Below are positions 34,304 to 43,333 of a stretch of 64,000 bases of DNA, one piece after another. Each line of letters starts with the position of its first letter. Within the stretch, counting starts at the first letter, position 1. The DNA lies in assembly GCA_036401375.1 (NCBI GenBank), contig DASWVB010000019.1, forward strand, positions 62,001 through 126,000, read 5' to 3'. This DNA is from DASWUZ01 sp036401375 (GTDB lineage: Bacteria > Acidobacteriota > Terriglobia > Terriglobales > Acidobacteriaceae). A program made the translations under genes and the position numbers. The notes under the pieces were generated by a model that saw only the letters and a list, made by a program, of their open reading frames with translations, ran no database searches and was not told the origin of the DNA.

Positions 34304-35092
34304 TCAGGAGGGCTTGCGTACTCGCGAAGAGACTACGTCGGAGGCAATGACGCCGTCACGGATGTGCACCACTCGATGAGCGTATTCAGCAATATCGGGC
34401 TCGTGGGTAACCAGCACAATGGTGTTGCCCCTGGCGTGGAGGTCATCGAAGAGCGCCATGATCTCGTCACCCGTCTTCGAGTCGAGATTACCAGTTGGCT
34501 CGTCGGCCAGGATGATTGAGGGCCGGTTCACCAGGGCGCGCGCGATCGCCACCCGCTGCCGCTGGCCGCCGGAGAGTTCATTGGGCTTGTGGTTCATCCG
34601 CTCTTCAAGGTTCACCGCACGAAGTGACGCACGGGCGCGCTCCAGCCGCTCCTCTGCGGGAGTACCGTTATAGATTAGCGGCAGCTCAACATTGTGCAGC
34701 GCCGATGCACGGGCCAGCAGGTTAAAGGTCTGGAAGACGAAGCCGATCTCGCGGTTGCGGATGCGGGCAAGTTCGTCATCGTTGAGCGCGCTCACCAGGT
34801 GCCCGTTCAGCCGGTAAGTACCCTTGCTGGGGGAGTCGAGGCAGCCTATCAGGTTCATCAGCGTCGATTTGCCCGAACCGGACGGGCCCATGATGGCTAC
34901 GTATTCGTTGTGCTTGATGCTAAGCGAGACCCCGCGCAGCGCATGTACCTGCTGCTCCGAACCCATGTCGTAGGTCTTCCACAGGTCCTCGACCACAATG
35001 ACGTCGCCTTGAGGTACGGCTCTGGATGAGATCACATCTACTTCGCTTGCAGTCTGGAACTCCATGCTCCCACTCCCTGCCGTTGATGCCAT
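34304..35092 (-). CDS. ABC transporter ATPase, MacB/LolD type
   Basis: The 262-residue ATPase has the features of the MacB/LolD/FtsE-like group: Walker A MGPSGSGKST, Q-loop FVFQTFNLL, signature ELSGGQRQRVAIARAL, Walker B IILADEPTGNLDSKTG and switch His in VLVTHEPDIAEYA. The N-terminal 30 residues are an extra polar extension. GGGACGGAGAC precedes the ATG. It follows an RND/MacA-type adaptor gene by 214 bp, the usual partner in tripartite macrolide/peptide export, but no FtsX-type permease is fused or adjacent, so the pump must use a permease encoded elsewhere. Confidence 0.9.
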   Translation of the reverse strand: MASTAGSGSMEFQTASEVDVISSRAVPQGDVIVVEDLWKTYDMGSEQQVHALRGVSLSIKHNEYVAIMGPSGSGKSTLMNLIGCLDSPSKGTYRLNGHLVSALNDDELARIRNREIGFVFQTFNLLARASALHNVELPLIYNGTPAEERLERARASLRAVNLEERMNHKPNELSGGQRQRVAIARALVNRPSIILADEPTGNLDSKTGDEIMALFDDLHARGNTIVLVTHEPDIAEYAHRVVHIRDGVIASDVVSSRVRKPS

Positions 35093-35306
35093 GTCTCCGT
35101 CCCCGGAACTGCTTCATTCTGCCGCTGCCGTTCGTCCTGCGCAGCGTTGAAGAGAGTTCACACTACACCACTTGAGCAGCGAATACCTGTAGGTACGTAA
35201 GCCTTCTAAATTCAGTTCCAGCCGCCCCTGAGGCAGAAATCCTGACCTCTAGACGAACCTGCCAAGCCAAACACCTTGAGCTAGACCGTCCACAGGCTTC
35301 AGCTGT

Positions 35307-36674
35307 CTAGGTGGCTGCAGCATCTTTGGCCAGGGTCTCAGCCGTCTCTCTCTTGACGGGAGAGCCACTCTTGAGATTTCGCAGCACCTTGTAGGGTCCG
35401 ATCACGAGTTCGTCCCCTTCCTGCAGCCCGCTCACGACCTGAATGTCGGTGGTCGCCGTGATTCCGGTGCTGACCGGAACGAAGACCGCCCGCAGCTTGC
35501 CTTTATCTGTGCGCACTACATAGACACCCTGCTGAGGCGCCGCGGGCGCGGTGCTTGCATTCACCACGTGTGCCTCTCCCGTGGCGGAATCCGGGCTGTA
35601 CATGGTCAAGGCCTGGATTGGGATGGAGAGCGCCTTCTCCTGATGCGCGGTGGTTATCTTTGCCGTGGTTGACAGCCCAGGCCGCAGTTCATCCGAAGGC
35701 GTATCAAGTGTGACCACGACTTTGAAGTCTTTGGCTTCCTCGGTGCCGCTGGTGCTCTGGCTGGTAGCCACGCCGGAGGAGCGGAGCAGCGCCTGGTCCC
35801 CGACTAGAGTCACGTGACCCTTGAACGACTTGCCCGGTATGGCGTCCACGGTCACGTCGACGGGTTGACCCAGGGCCACGTTGACAATGTCCGTCTCGTC
35901 GATCTTGACCTCTGCCGTGATCACGGACATGTCGGCCAGCGTCATAAGGGTCGAGCCTTCAGTGTTCTGAATGCCCTCGACCACCGTCTCACCCTCGCGC
36001 ATGGGTTCATTAGTGACGATGCCGTCAAAGGGCGCGGTGGCAATGGTGCGATTGAGCAGGTCGGTGTCGTAGCGTAAAGTGGCGACTGCGGTCTTCATGT
36101 GGCCACGGGCGGAGTCGGTGTTTGCACGAGCCTGGGCGACAGCGGCATTCGTCTGGGCGACGGTGGCGACAGCAAGATCGTAGGCTGCCTTTTTGGCGTC
36201 GAAGTCCTGCTTCGCGATGAGCTGTTCCTTGTAGAGACTCTGAGCCCGGTCAAAGTCGAACTGCTTTTGCTCAAGATCGGCTTTGGCGTGCTCTACATTA
36301 GCTTCGGCGGTCTTCTCTGCCGCTATAAAAGACGCGATGTCGGTCTTGGCAGCCCCCAGAGTGGCCTGCTGACCCTCCACGTTCGCACCCTGCTGCACGT
36401 TCTCGATGGTGGCAACGACCTGGCCCTTCTTGACGTGGTCGCCCTCCTTCACAAAGAAGTGAGTGACTCGGCCCATGGCGGTCGCGCCCAGGTTCACATA
36501 CGTCTTGGGCTTGATCTGACCGGTCCCGCTCACCTGCGTGACCAGGTCCTGGCGAACGACCTTGCCGGTTACGACCTTGGTGTAGCCGGACTGAGCCCGC
36601 ACCACGGTGAAGCCTACAATGGCCGCAGCAACGATGATGACGCCTACGATTAGAAGTATCTTCTTCCAGTTCAT
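35307..36674 (-). CDS. Periplasmic adaptor (MacA/HlyD-type membrane-fusion protein)
   Basis: The 455-residue product is anchored by one N-terminal helix (ILLIVGVIIVAAAIVGFTVV). It has a first lipoyl half (INLGATAMGRVTHF-like region, about 60-90), a long alpha-helical hairpin (about 100-205, heptad-rich, KTAEANVEHAKADLEQKQFDF), a second lipoyl half with TIATAPFDGIVTNEPMREGETV, a beta-barrel and a membrane-proximal domain. In MacAB systems it links the ABC transporter to TolC. No TolC gene is adjacent. The ATPase gene follows on the same strand. AAGG lies just upstream of the ATG. Confidence 0.9.
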   Translation of the reverse strand: MNWKKILLIVGVIIVAAAIVGFTVVRAQSGYTKVVTGKVVRQDLVTQVSGTGQIKPKTYVNLGATAMGRVTHFFVKEGDHVKKGQVVATIENVQQGANVEGQQATLGAAKTDIASFIAAEKTAEANVEHAKADLEQKQFDFDRAQSLYKEQLIAKQDFDAKKAAYDLAVATVAQTNAAVAQARANTDSARGHMKTAVATLRYDTDLLNRTIATAPFDGIVTNEPMREGETVVEGIQNTEGSTLMTLADMSVITAEVKIDETDIVNVALGQPVDVTVDAIPGKSFKGHVTLVGDQALLRSSGVATSQSTSGTEEAKDFKVVVTLDTPSDELRPGLSTTAKITTAHQEKALSIPIQALTMYSPDSATGEAHVVNASTAPAAPQQGVYVVRTDKGKLRAVFVPVSTGITATTDIQVVSGLQEGDELVIGPYKVLRNLKSGSPVKRETAETLAKDAAAT

Positions 36675-37042
36675 CTGGCCTTGGTCTCGCTCATTGGTAT
36701 TTTGTCACTCGATCAGCGTGCACCACTGATTACGCATGACCTGTAAGAATAGTTCCAGCGGATAGAGGCGGAAGCAGCCCGCCCGTGACGGGACGCGTGC
36801 AAATACCCAACCCCAGCTCTTCCCCGAGTCAACTCTGCACGCGGGCCAAAGCCATGGCCACCGGGAACACCGTCGATCTGCTGGAGCCCTGGGGTAAACA
36901 CCCATATGATAACAGCTGTCCGCCCAGCGAAAACGAATATGAATTGATCAATGGACGAGGCTTGGTCCGGCAGGGGATACTTGTTTGATCCTGGAGTTGT
37001 ACGAGCCCGCCGGGAAGATTAAAATCAGTGGTGGTTTTGGAT
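36675..37042 (+). other. Divergent intergenic region, adaptor versus GWxTD gene
   Basis: This 368-bp stretch separates the minus-strand adaptor from the plus-strand GWxTD gene and must carry both promoters. AT-richer parts lie at 36905-36990 (GATAACAG, AACGAATATGAATTGATC). I see no convincing hexamer pair, no RNA gene and no protein frame worth calling. Confidence 0.4.
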
Positions 37043-38887
37043 ATGCCACGAGCTTCAGGGGTACCCCGTCCGCCTATGTTGAAGTACCACAAGTCGCTCA
37101 TGGCTCCCGCCCTGTTGGTAACAGGTCTTCTACTCCTGTGTGGCGGCCCCTGCATCGGTGGCGCACAGACGCCGGCAGCCTCGCCTGCAGCGGGAGCTCA
37201 ACAGCCCTCTGTCCCGGCAGCTCAGAACAGCGCTCCAGCGAATTCGGCTACTCCCCCAGACCAGGTCAACCCTTCCGGCGGCTCAGCTGACGATGCAGAT
37301 CCCCTCAAGCGAAAGCTTTCCGACAAGGAGAGGTTCAATCAGCAGAAGGAAGTTCGCCAGGAGTTGAAGGGGCCTTACAAGAAGTGGGTGAACGAGGATG
37401 TTCACTGGATCATCACCGACGAAGAGCTGAAGGCGTTCAGAAGTCTTTCGAACGATGAGGAGCGCGACAACTTCATTGAGAACTTCTGGCTCCGGCGCAA
37501 TCCCAATCCGGACTCTCCGGACAACGAGTTCCGCGAAGAGCACTACCGCCGCATCCAGTATGCCAATGAGCGCTTCGCTGCCGGAAAGGCAGGATGGCGG
37601 ACCGACCGCGGCCACATCTACATCGCGTTTGGCAAGCCCGACAGCGTCGAAACGCACCCCAGTGGCGGAACCTATGAACGGCCCATCGAAGAGGGCGGCG
37701 GCTCGACGTCCACCTTCCCGTTCGAGGTCTGGAACTACCGGCACATCGACGGTATCGGGGACAATATAGATATCGAGTTTGTCGACACCTGCATGTGCGG
37801 CGACTACCACATGACCATGGATCGTGGGGAGAAGGATGCGCTGCTGCACGTGCCCGGCGCCGGTCAGACCCTCTATGAACAGCAAGGCAGGGCAAAACAG
37901 TCCGACCGCTTCAACGGCGGTATGGAGCACCTGGGGGATGGTCCCCTGGCGAACACACGTCAGAGCAAACAATTTGACCGGCTGGAGCAGTTCACTAAGC
38001 TGCAGGCTGCGCCGGAGATCAAGTTCAAGGACCTCGAGGCCTTCCTCGTCAACCACACGGTTCTCACCGGCCCTCCGTTCCCGTTCGATGTGCGCACCGA
38101 CTTTGTCAAAGTCACCGACGATACGGTGCTGATGCCGCTGACCCTGCAGATCAAGACGCGCGACATCACCTTCAACGCCAAGGACGGAGTTTCGAAGGGT
38201 ACAGTGAATATCCTCGGCCGGGTGACCACCATCGCTGGTCGCGTGGTTCAGACCTTCGAAGAGCCGGTAGGAGTCGAGATTCCGAGCGAACTGTTGCCCA
38301 GGAGCCTGGACATAATGCAGCTCTATTGGAAGGCTATTCCGCTCAGACCAGGGCGCTACCGCATCGATATCGCTATCAAGGATGTAAACAACGAAGACCA
38401 TAAGGGGACGTGGGCCCGCTCCGTCATCGTTCCCAAGTACGACGAGGACAAGCTCTCCGCCTCTTCGCTCATCCTCGCTGACAAAATGGAGCGGGTTCCG
38501 TCGAAGGAGATAGGAACCGGCAACTTCATAATCGGGAACACTAAGCTTCGTCCGAGGGTCACGATCAGCCCAGCTACCCCGGCTTCGTTCAAGCGGAGCG
38601 GCAACCTGAACTTTTGGATGCAGGTCTACAATTTAAATTTTGATGAGAAGACCAAGCAGAACTCCGCAGTCGTTCAGTACCAGGTGATGGATACCGCTAC
38701 TAGCAAGGTACTGATCGATCAGGCTGAAAACAGCAAGACGCTGGGCGCCAACAGCGATCAGCTCACACTCGAGAAGAGTTTTTCTCTTGCAAGTCTGCAG
38801 CCGGGCAAGTATGAACTGAAGATCATTGTTACTGATAACGTTTCGAAGCAGGCCATCAGCCCGGCCGCACAGTTTACGGTTGAATAG
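37043..38887 (+). CDS. Exported GWxTD-domain protein
   Basis: The protein is about 614 residues. A hydrophobic export segment (SLMAPALLVTGLLLLCGG) is followed by a Pro/Ala/Gln-rich linker and then the GWxTD domain, with the namesake GWRTDRG near residue 185 and the preceding DFIENFWLRRNPNP-like stretch. The C-terminal half (from about 330) looks like beta-sandwich domains (e.g. RPRVTISPATPASFKRSGNL). GWxTD proteins are common in Acidobacteria and Bacteroidetes and their function is unknown; surface association is assumed. Start choice among ATG 37043, a GTG five codons upstream and ATG 37076 is not settled. The next gene follows after 118 bp on the same strand. Confidence 0.88.
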   Translation: MPRASGVPRPPMLKYHKSLMAPALLVTGLLLLCGGPCIGGAQTPAASPAAGAQQPSVPAAQNSAPANSATPPDQVNPSGGSADDADPLKRKLSDKERFNQQKEVRQELKGPYKKWVNEDVHWIITDEELKAFRSLSNDEERDNFIENFWLRRNPNPDSPDNEFREEHYRRIQYANERFAAGKAGWRTDRGHIYIAFGKPDSVETHPSGGTYERPIEEGGGSTSTFPFEVWNYRHIDGIGDNIDIEFVDTCMCGDYHMTMDRGEKDALLHVPGAGQTLYEQQGRAKQSDRFNGGMEHLGDGPLANTRQSKQFDRLEQFTKLQAAPEIKFKDLEAFLVNHTVLTGPPFPFDVRTDFVKVTDDTVLMPLTLQIKTRDITFNAKDGVSKGTVNILGRVTTIAGRVVQTFEEPVGVEIPSELLPRSLDIMQLYWKAIPLRPGRYRIDIAIKDVNNEDHKGTWARSVIVPKYDEDKLSASSLILADKMERVPSKEIGTGNFIIGNTKLRPRVTISPATPASFKRSGNLNFWMQVYNLNFDEKTKQNSAVVQYQVMDTATSKVLIDQAENSKTLGANSDQLTLEKSFSLASLQPGKYELKIIVTDNVSKQAISPAAQFTVE

Positions 38888-39005
38888 CTACCTAGAAACG
38901 AGGCGAAAGCCTGGGAGGAGCAGCCGCAAGAGCTGCCGATCCGATTCCAAAGCACAGTTCAGCTTTTCGGGTAATCAGGCCAGGGAATGCGCGGCAACTA
39001 AAAAA

Positions 39006-40697
39006 GTGACCGGAATCTCGCTAAAAATCGGGGCGGCGTGTTTGCTGCTGGTATCGGCATTCACATTTCCGGTGCTCGCTGCCGAAGTTCCCTCGGTTAT
39101 CAGCGGGGTGGTGCGCGACGCCCGCGGCAACCCCCAGGTAGGCACTCTGGTCGAGCTGCTGCTGCCGAACACCGCAATTGCAGCAAGCGCATTCACGGAT
39201 GAGCGGGGGCGTTACATTCTTGGCCGTGTCGCACCCGGTACGTATGGGCTAAAAGCAACGGGCACACTTTTTCTGCCCACTCTGCGCCAGAACCTTCACG
39301 TGAATCCGCATACCCGCACCGTAGTCAACCTCACCCTGAGCACGCTCTACGAGGCCTTCCAGTGGCTTCCAGCTACCCGCCGCCCGAGTGATGAGCCGCA
39401 GGACGACTGGGCGTGGACGCTGCGCTCTTCCGCCAACCGCCCGCTGCTCCGTCTGCTCGATGAGGGTCCCCTTGTTGTAGTCAGCGACTCCGGTACAGAT
39501 GCCCGCAAAGCGCGAGTCGTGCTCAATGGAGGAGCCAACAAGTTTGGCGACGGCGGCATACACCACGCCTTTGAGCTGGAGCGAGCCGAGAATCAGAACG
39601 GACGCCTGATCCTGAGGGCGGACCTGAGCGCAACCGATCATGGCACCCTCGCCTCCGCCTCGACTCTCGCCGGATACGAAGAGCAGCTCACTCCCGAGAG
39701 TACCTTCCGCACAGTAGTGGCCTTCGAAAACATGCCCGGGCTCGAGGGGACGGCAAGCCAGCACGGACTGCAGTCGCTCGTGATCCGCAGTGCAGAGACT
39801 CTTCGCATTGCCCAGCTCGAGTTGGAGGCGGGTAACGACTTCGAGTTCATACGCATGGGTCGCGACCAGGCGGCAAGCCATCCTTTCGCGGGCATATCGT
39901 GGAATGGCGGCGACAACACCGTCTCATACCGGATCACGACGGCCCTGGGGGTCGAACGTGCAGAGGAGCTTGACCTTGACGCTTCGGTAGCTCCCCGAGT
40001 CTCCGAGTCAAATGGCAATATGCAATTGGAGCGGGGCCTGCACCAGGCTCTAACCTACCAGCATGACAACAAGCAGGAGAGCGTAAAGGTTGTCTACTAC
40101 CGTGACCACGTGGTACACCCGGTCGTCGACGGCGGAGGAAGTCTCTCGCCCGCAGATCTGCAGAGCGGAGACGTGGTTTACGACCCTCTGACTGGATTGA
40201 TGAAAGCGGCCGGGGAAGCTTATTCCGCCCAGGGCATGCAGGTCGAGGTCAAGCAACGGCTCGGTGGAGATACCTGGCTGTCACTTGGGGTCGCTGACGG
40301 TGATGCGCTTTCAATTCCCGATTCCATTGGTGCGGACACCTTAGTTGACGAGCTTGCGCAGCTAACCCCGCGACGCGCACAGATGTACTCAGTCGCGGTG
40401 AGCGGTCGTCTTACTCATTCCGGAACCCACTGGCGCGGCTCTTATCGATGGCAGCCCGGCGACACGGTGACTGCTGTGGCGCCTTTTGATTCCGATACAC
40501 GCGACGCCTACCTCAGCCTTTACCTTCGGCAGCCGATCCGCCTAGGGCGCATGCTGCCCAATGGTACAGAGGCGTTGATTGACATGCGTAACCTGCTGGC
40601 GCAAGGCTACAGGCCGTTTATCACGGCAGACGGCAGCACGCTCTACTTTGCGCAGGCAGATCGCTCCATTCGTGGCGGGCTCTCCTTTACCTTCTGA
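39006..40697 (+). CDS. Exported protein with carboxypeptidase-regulatory-like domain
   Basis: The product is about 563 residues. A signal peptide (GISLKIGAACLLLVSAFTFPVLAAE) precedes a carboxypeptidase regulatory-like (CarboxypepD_reg) Ig-type fold: VISGVVRDARGNPQVGTLVEL, ERGRYILGRVAPGTYGLKATG. The remaining 450 residues are rich in predicted beta strands, with no catalytic motif recognised, and could be a surface adhesin or carbohydrate-binding part. The GTG start (VTGISLK) was chosen because no ATG is available in frame after the upstream stop; its ribosome site is weak. It probably shares a transcript with the GWxTD gene. Confidence 0.75.
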   Translation: MTGISLKIGAACLLLVSAFTFPVLAAEVPSVISGVVRDARGNPQVGTLVELLLPNTAIAASAFTDERGRYILGRVAPGTYGLKATGTLFLPTLRQNLHVNPHTRTVVNLTLSTLYEAFQWLPATRRPSDEPQDDWAWTLRSSANRPLLRLLDEGPLVVVSDSGTDARKARVVLNGGANKFGDGGIHHAFELERAENQNGRLILRADLSATDHGTLASASTLAGYEEQLTPESTFRTVVAFENMPGLEGTASQHGLQSLVIRSAETLRIAQLELEAGNDFEFIRMGRDQAASHPFAGISWNGGDNTVSYRITTALGVERAEELDLDASVAPRVSESNGNMQLERGLHQALTYQHDNKQESVKVVYYRDHVVHPVVDGGGSLSPADLQSGDVVYDPLTGLMKAAGEAYSAQGMQVEVKQRLGGDTWLSLGVADGDALSIPDSIGADTLVDELAQLTPRRAQMYSVAVSGRLTHSGTHWRGSYRWQPGDTVTAVAPFDSDTRDAYLSLYLRQPIRLGRMLPNGTEALIDMRNLLAQGYRPFITADGSTLYFAQADRSIRGGLSFTF

Positions 40698-40828
40698 TTT
40701 CCGGACGCCTGCGGCGAGTGCCGGGCCGGGATCTGGAGCTTTCCGTGTGATATATTCTCTTTGGAGCGCCCTGATCGCCTCACCCGATGAGGCAGAGCGA
40801 GACGCAACCTCCCGCCGGAACATACCAA

Positions 40829-40904
40829 GGACGCGTAGCTCAACTGGCAGAGCATTCGACTCTTAATCGACAGGTTGGTGGTTCGATTCCACCCGCGTCC
40901 ACCA
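40829..40904 (+). tRNA. tRNA-Lys (anticodon CTT), CCA encoded
   Basis: Acceptor stem GGACGCG pairs with CGCGTCC. The D arm has TAGCTCAACTGGCAGAGC, the anticodon loop CTCTTAA holds CTT at 40862-40864, and the T arm GGTGG-TTCGATT-CCACC is perfect. The 3' CCA is part of the gene (40902-40904). One mismatch (T-C) is seen at the base of the anticodon stem. A TATATT hexamer at 40751-40756 may be the -10. All 76 bases fold normally. Confidence 0.95.
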
Positions 40905-41234
40905 TCATTCCTGCCTCCCGCCCTGAATAGCCGTCTTCGCTCCCTTCAGAGCTCCTCGCGCTTACCGTCGGGGTCTCCGCACCGTTTCCACCGTGCTGAT
41001 ACACAACGCGCAGCTCGATGGTCCTAGTACATGCGAATCATGCCTGAAGGCCCAATCTCAATATCCATGACAAGCAGTGATGACTCCCTAAGTAGCGAGA
41101 TTAATCCGCTTGGACGACGACTCAAAGCAGACAGGCTCATGGCGAACCTAACGACATGACTATAGGGGTAAAGCGGTGACTAGTTGAGCCGACCCGCTTT
41201 GATGCACATCAATCCATGCATGGGAGAAAGAGCC
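40905..41234 (+). other. Intergenic region after tRNA-Lys
   Basis: This 330-bp stretch is AT-richer than its surroundings and has no strong protein frame; a 42-codon ATG frame at 41031 lacks a ribosome site and was not accepted. No clear terminator follows the tRNA. The promoter of the downstream SDR gene should lie here. Confidence 0.35.
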
Positions 41235-42035
41235 ATGATGGTTCCGTTCAAAGGCAGCTATGCGTTAGTTACGGGTGCTTCTAAAGGCCTTGGAAGCGCC
41301 TATGCCAGAGCCCTCGCTGAGCGCGGCGCCAACCTTGTACTGGTTGCTCGTTCGCTCGAAGCCATGCAAGATTTGGCACAGGAGCTTCGGCTGAAGCATC
41401 GTGTCCGCATCGAGACTATTCAGGCGGACCTGACGGACCTGTCAGCGACTGATCAGATTGCAAAACATCTCAGTGAACTGCAGATACGCGTCGATCTTCT
41501 AATTAATAACGCCGGCGCAGGCTTGAGCGGCCATTTCCTCGGGCACACCATCGAGAACGAGATCTCGCAGATCGACCTGAATGTACGCGGCCTCGTGGCG
41601 CTGACGTATCGCTTCGGTCGCGAGATGGCCGACAGGCGAATGGGTGGAATCATCAACATCTCTTCTAACTCAGCGTTTCAACCGGTGCCCTACATGGCTA
41701 CGTACGGGGCTACCAAGGCCTTCACTCTCATGTTTACTGAGGCCATAGCAGAGGAGCTGCGCAGTAGAGGCGTACGCGTCATGGTCGCGTGCCCAGGTCC
41801 GACCGCGACTCAGTTCTTTGACCAGGCGCCAACGACTATGAAAGTCAGCGAGATGGATACCGCAGAGTTCGTCGCACAGAAAACCTTGAGAGATTTCGAG
41901 CGCGGCAAAGTTGTGTCTTACCCCGGCAGGACGTCCGTGCGCGTCCTATCGTGGAGCGCTCGCTTGATACCCCGATCGACAGCTGTAAAGATTGCAGCGC
42001 TGTTTTCGAAGAAGATGGGCCTCGCTGATCGATGA
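41235..42035 (+). CDS. Short-chain dehydrogenase/reductase
   Basis: The 266-residue classical SDR has cofactor motif VTGASKGLGSAYA, NNAG in LLINNAGAGLSGHF, and the catalytic Ser and Tyr-x-x-x-Lys in IINISSNSA...YGATKAF. It resembles the DltE/YqjQ-like group with a C-terminal extension after FDQAP. The likely cofactor is NADP (Arg/Ser after the beta-2 strand: VARSLEAM), inferred weakly. GGGAGAAAGAG precedes the paired ATGs (MMVPFKG). It converges with another SDR gene that is frameshifted. The substrate is unknown. Confidence 0.88.
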   Translation: MMVPFKGSYALVTGASKGLGSAYARALAERGANLVLVARSLEAMQDLAQELRLKHRVRIETIQADLTDLSATDQIAKHLSELQIRVDLLINNAGAGLSGHFLGHTIENEISQIDLNVRGLVALTYRFGREMADRRMGGIINISSNSAFQPVPYMATYGATKAFTLMFTEAIAEELRSRGVRVMVACPGPTATQFFDQAPTTMKVSEMDTAEFVAQKTLRDFERGKVVSYPGRTSVRVLSWSARLIPRSTAVKIAALFSKKMGLADR

Positions 42036-42093
42036 GGACCTGGCCACCAGGACCGCAGGGAAACCAGGGCGAGCAAGCCCCTCCAGCCAACCG

Positions 42094-42851
42094 TCAGTCT
42101 GCGAAGGATCCTGCATCTACCGGCAGGATGTGGCCCGTGATCATCCGCGACTCGTCGGAGGCCAGGAAGACTGCAGCATACGCAATATCCTCGGGCTCAA
42201 TCAGGCCGAACCGCTGCGCTGCAACCACAGCCTGCGCCTCCGGCCGGTACGCCAGCATCTTCTTGATGCGCTCGGTGGCTACGCCTGCAGGCGCAATTGC
42301 ATTCACCCGGATGCGATCACCGGCGAAGGCGTGCGCTGTGCTCCGCGTCAGGTTCATGACCGCAGCCTTCGACGAAGCGTATGCGGAACGCGAGCCACCC
42401 ACGTTTCCAAACCCTGCCACTGACACCATGTTGATCACCGATCCACCGCCCGTTTTGATCATTTCCGGGATTGCGGAACGAAGCGCAAGAAACGTACCGA
42501 AGTGATCGACACGCATCTTGTTCCAGAACTCGTCTAGAGAAGCGGTGGTCACCAGGCCGTCCGCATTGCCAGAGCCCCCGGCGTTATTCAGCAGGATATC
42601 GATCTGCCCCAGCCATTCAACGTCCTGCGCACAGCCTCCTGCACCATCTCCGGCACGGTTACATCACAGAATACGAAGGTCGCGGCGCCGCCCGCTTGAA
42701 CGATACGATTTGCCACGGCTTCACCCTGAGCCACCCGCCGGCCAGTTACAACAACCCGAGCTCCTTCCCTCGCGAACATCTCGGCGCAGGACTGGCCGAT
42801 TCCGCCGGTCGCTCCCATCAAGAGAGCACACTTATTTTTCAGTCTTTCCAT
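42094..42851 (-). pseudogene. Short-chain dehydrogenase with a one-base frameshift
   Basis: Reading on the minus strand, the first 78 or so residues (MERLKNKCALLMGATGGIGQ to LNGWG) run in one frame. The continuation (QIDILLNNAGGSGNADGL, then YASSKAAVMNL and the glycine-rich end VDAGSF) is in another. A single missing base in the run at 42607-42610 (CCCC on the plus strand) would join the halves into a normal 250-residue SDR, with NNAG and YASSK both intact. GAGGT precedes the start. It is either a young pseudogene or a sequence error. Annotating it as two separate genes is not justified. Confidence 0.8.
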
Positions 42852-43333
42852 CTTTGATACCTCATTGACTCCGGAAGCGATTTGCCTAAATGTCTATTGC
42901 AGTACTTCCTATGAAGAGTGCTGAGGGGGAGCGCGTCGATGAGCGGGCCACACGTCCACAGCAGGCAGATTGACCGCAGACCCGCTGCTAGCGTGTCCTG
43001 CCCTGAAGATCCCTGTGCCAGAGCGGGAGCTCTCTCGCGAGATCAAGAACTCAATCACGAACAAACCGACGCAACAAGGCTGAAGAACTCTTAAAGGAGA
43101 GTGAGTGGAAGGGTCAGTCGGTTTACTTTTTGGCCTGAGCCTCGAATCGGGGCGACTGCGTCGCCAAACGCCTCGATTCTCGTTAACGTATGGGCCAGTA
43201 TGGATGTATGAGGAAACCACTCGTCATTGATGCCGGCGGTCCAGGTGGAGATTCACTGAACTCCATGGACTACGGAAGGTCCGTAGCAGCTATTTGCAGT
43301 CTTTCGGCCAGCTTGAGAGTTGACTCTCCCTAT
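42852..43333 (-). other. Intergenic region between the frameshifted SDR and the amylase
   Basis: This 482-bp region contains no acceptable gene. It includes a hairpin GAATCGGGGCG / CGCCTCGATTC (43144-43154 with 43169-43179, one G-T pair) beside a CGTTAACG palindrome. A compact hairpin at 43270-43286 lies just beyond the amylase stop. The SDR promoter should be in the part below 43000. Confidence 0.4.
43270..43286 (-). terminator. Compact hairpin downstream of the amylase gene
   Basis: CTACGGA and TCCGTAG form a 7-bp stem with a 3-base loop, 47 bp past the amylase stop on the minus strand. There is no T run. It may stabilise the 3' end or terminate with Rho. Confidence 0.3.

Noticed and set aside
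41031..41159. A 42-codon ATG frame between tRNA-Lys and the SDR gene
   Set aside because: It has no ribosome binding site, low complexity and several internal ATGs; nothing supports translation.
42588..42851. A separate 87-codon SDR fragment gene
   Set aside because: Its end joins the next frame perfectly after adding one base, so it is half of one gene.
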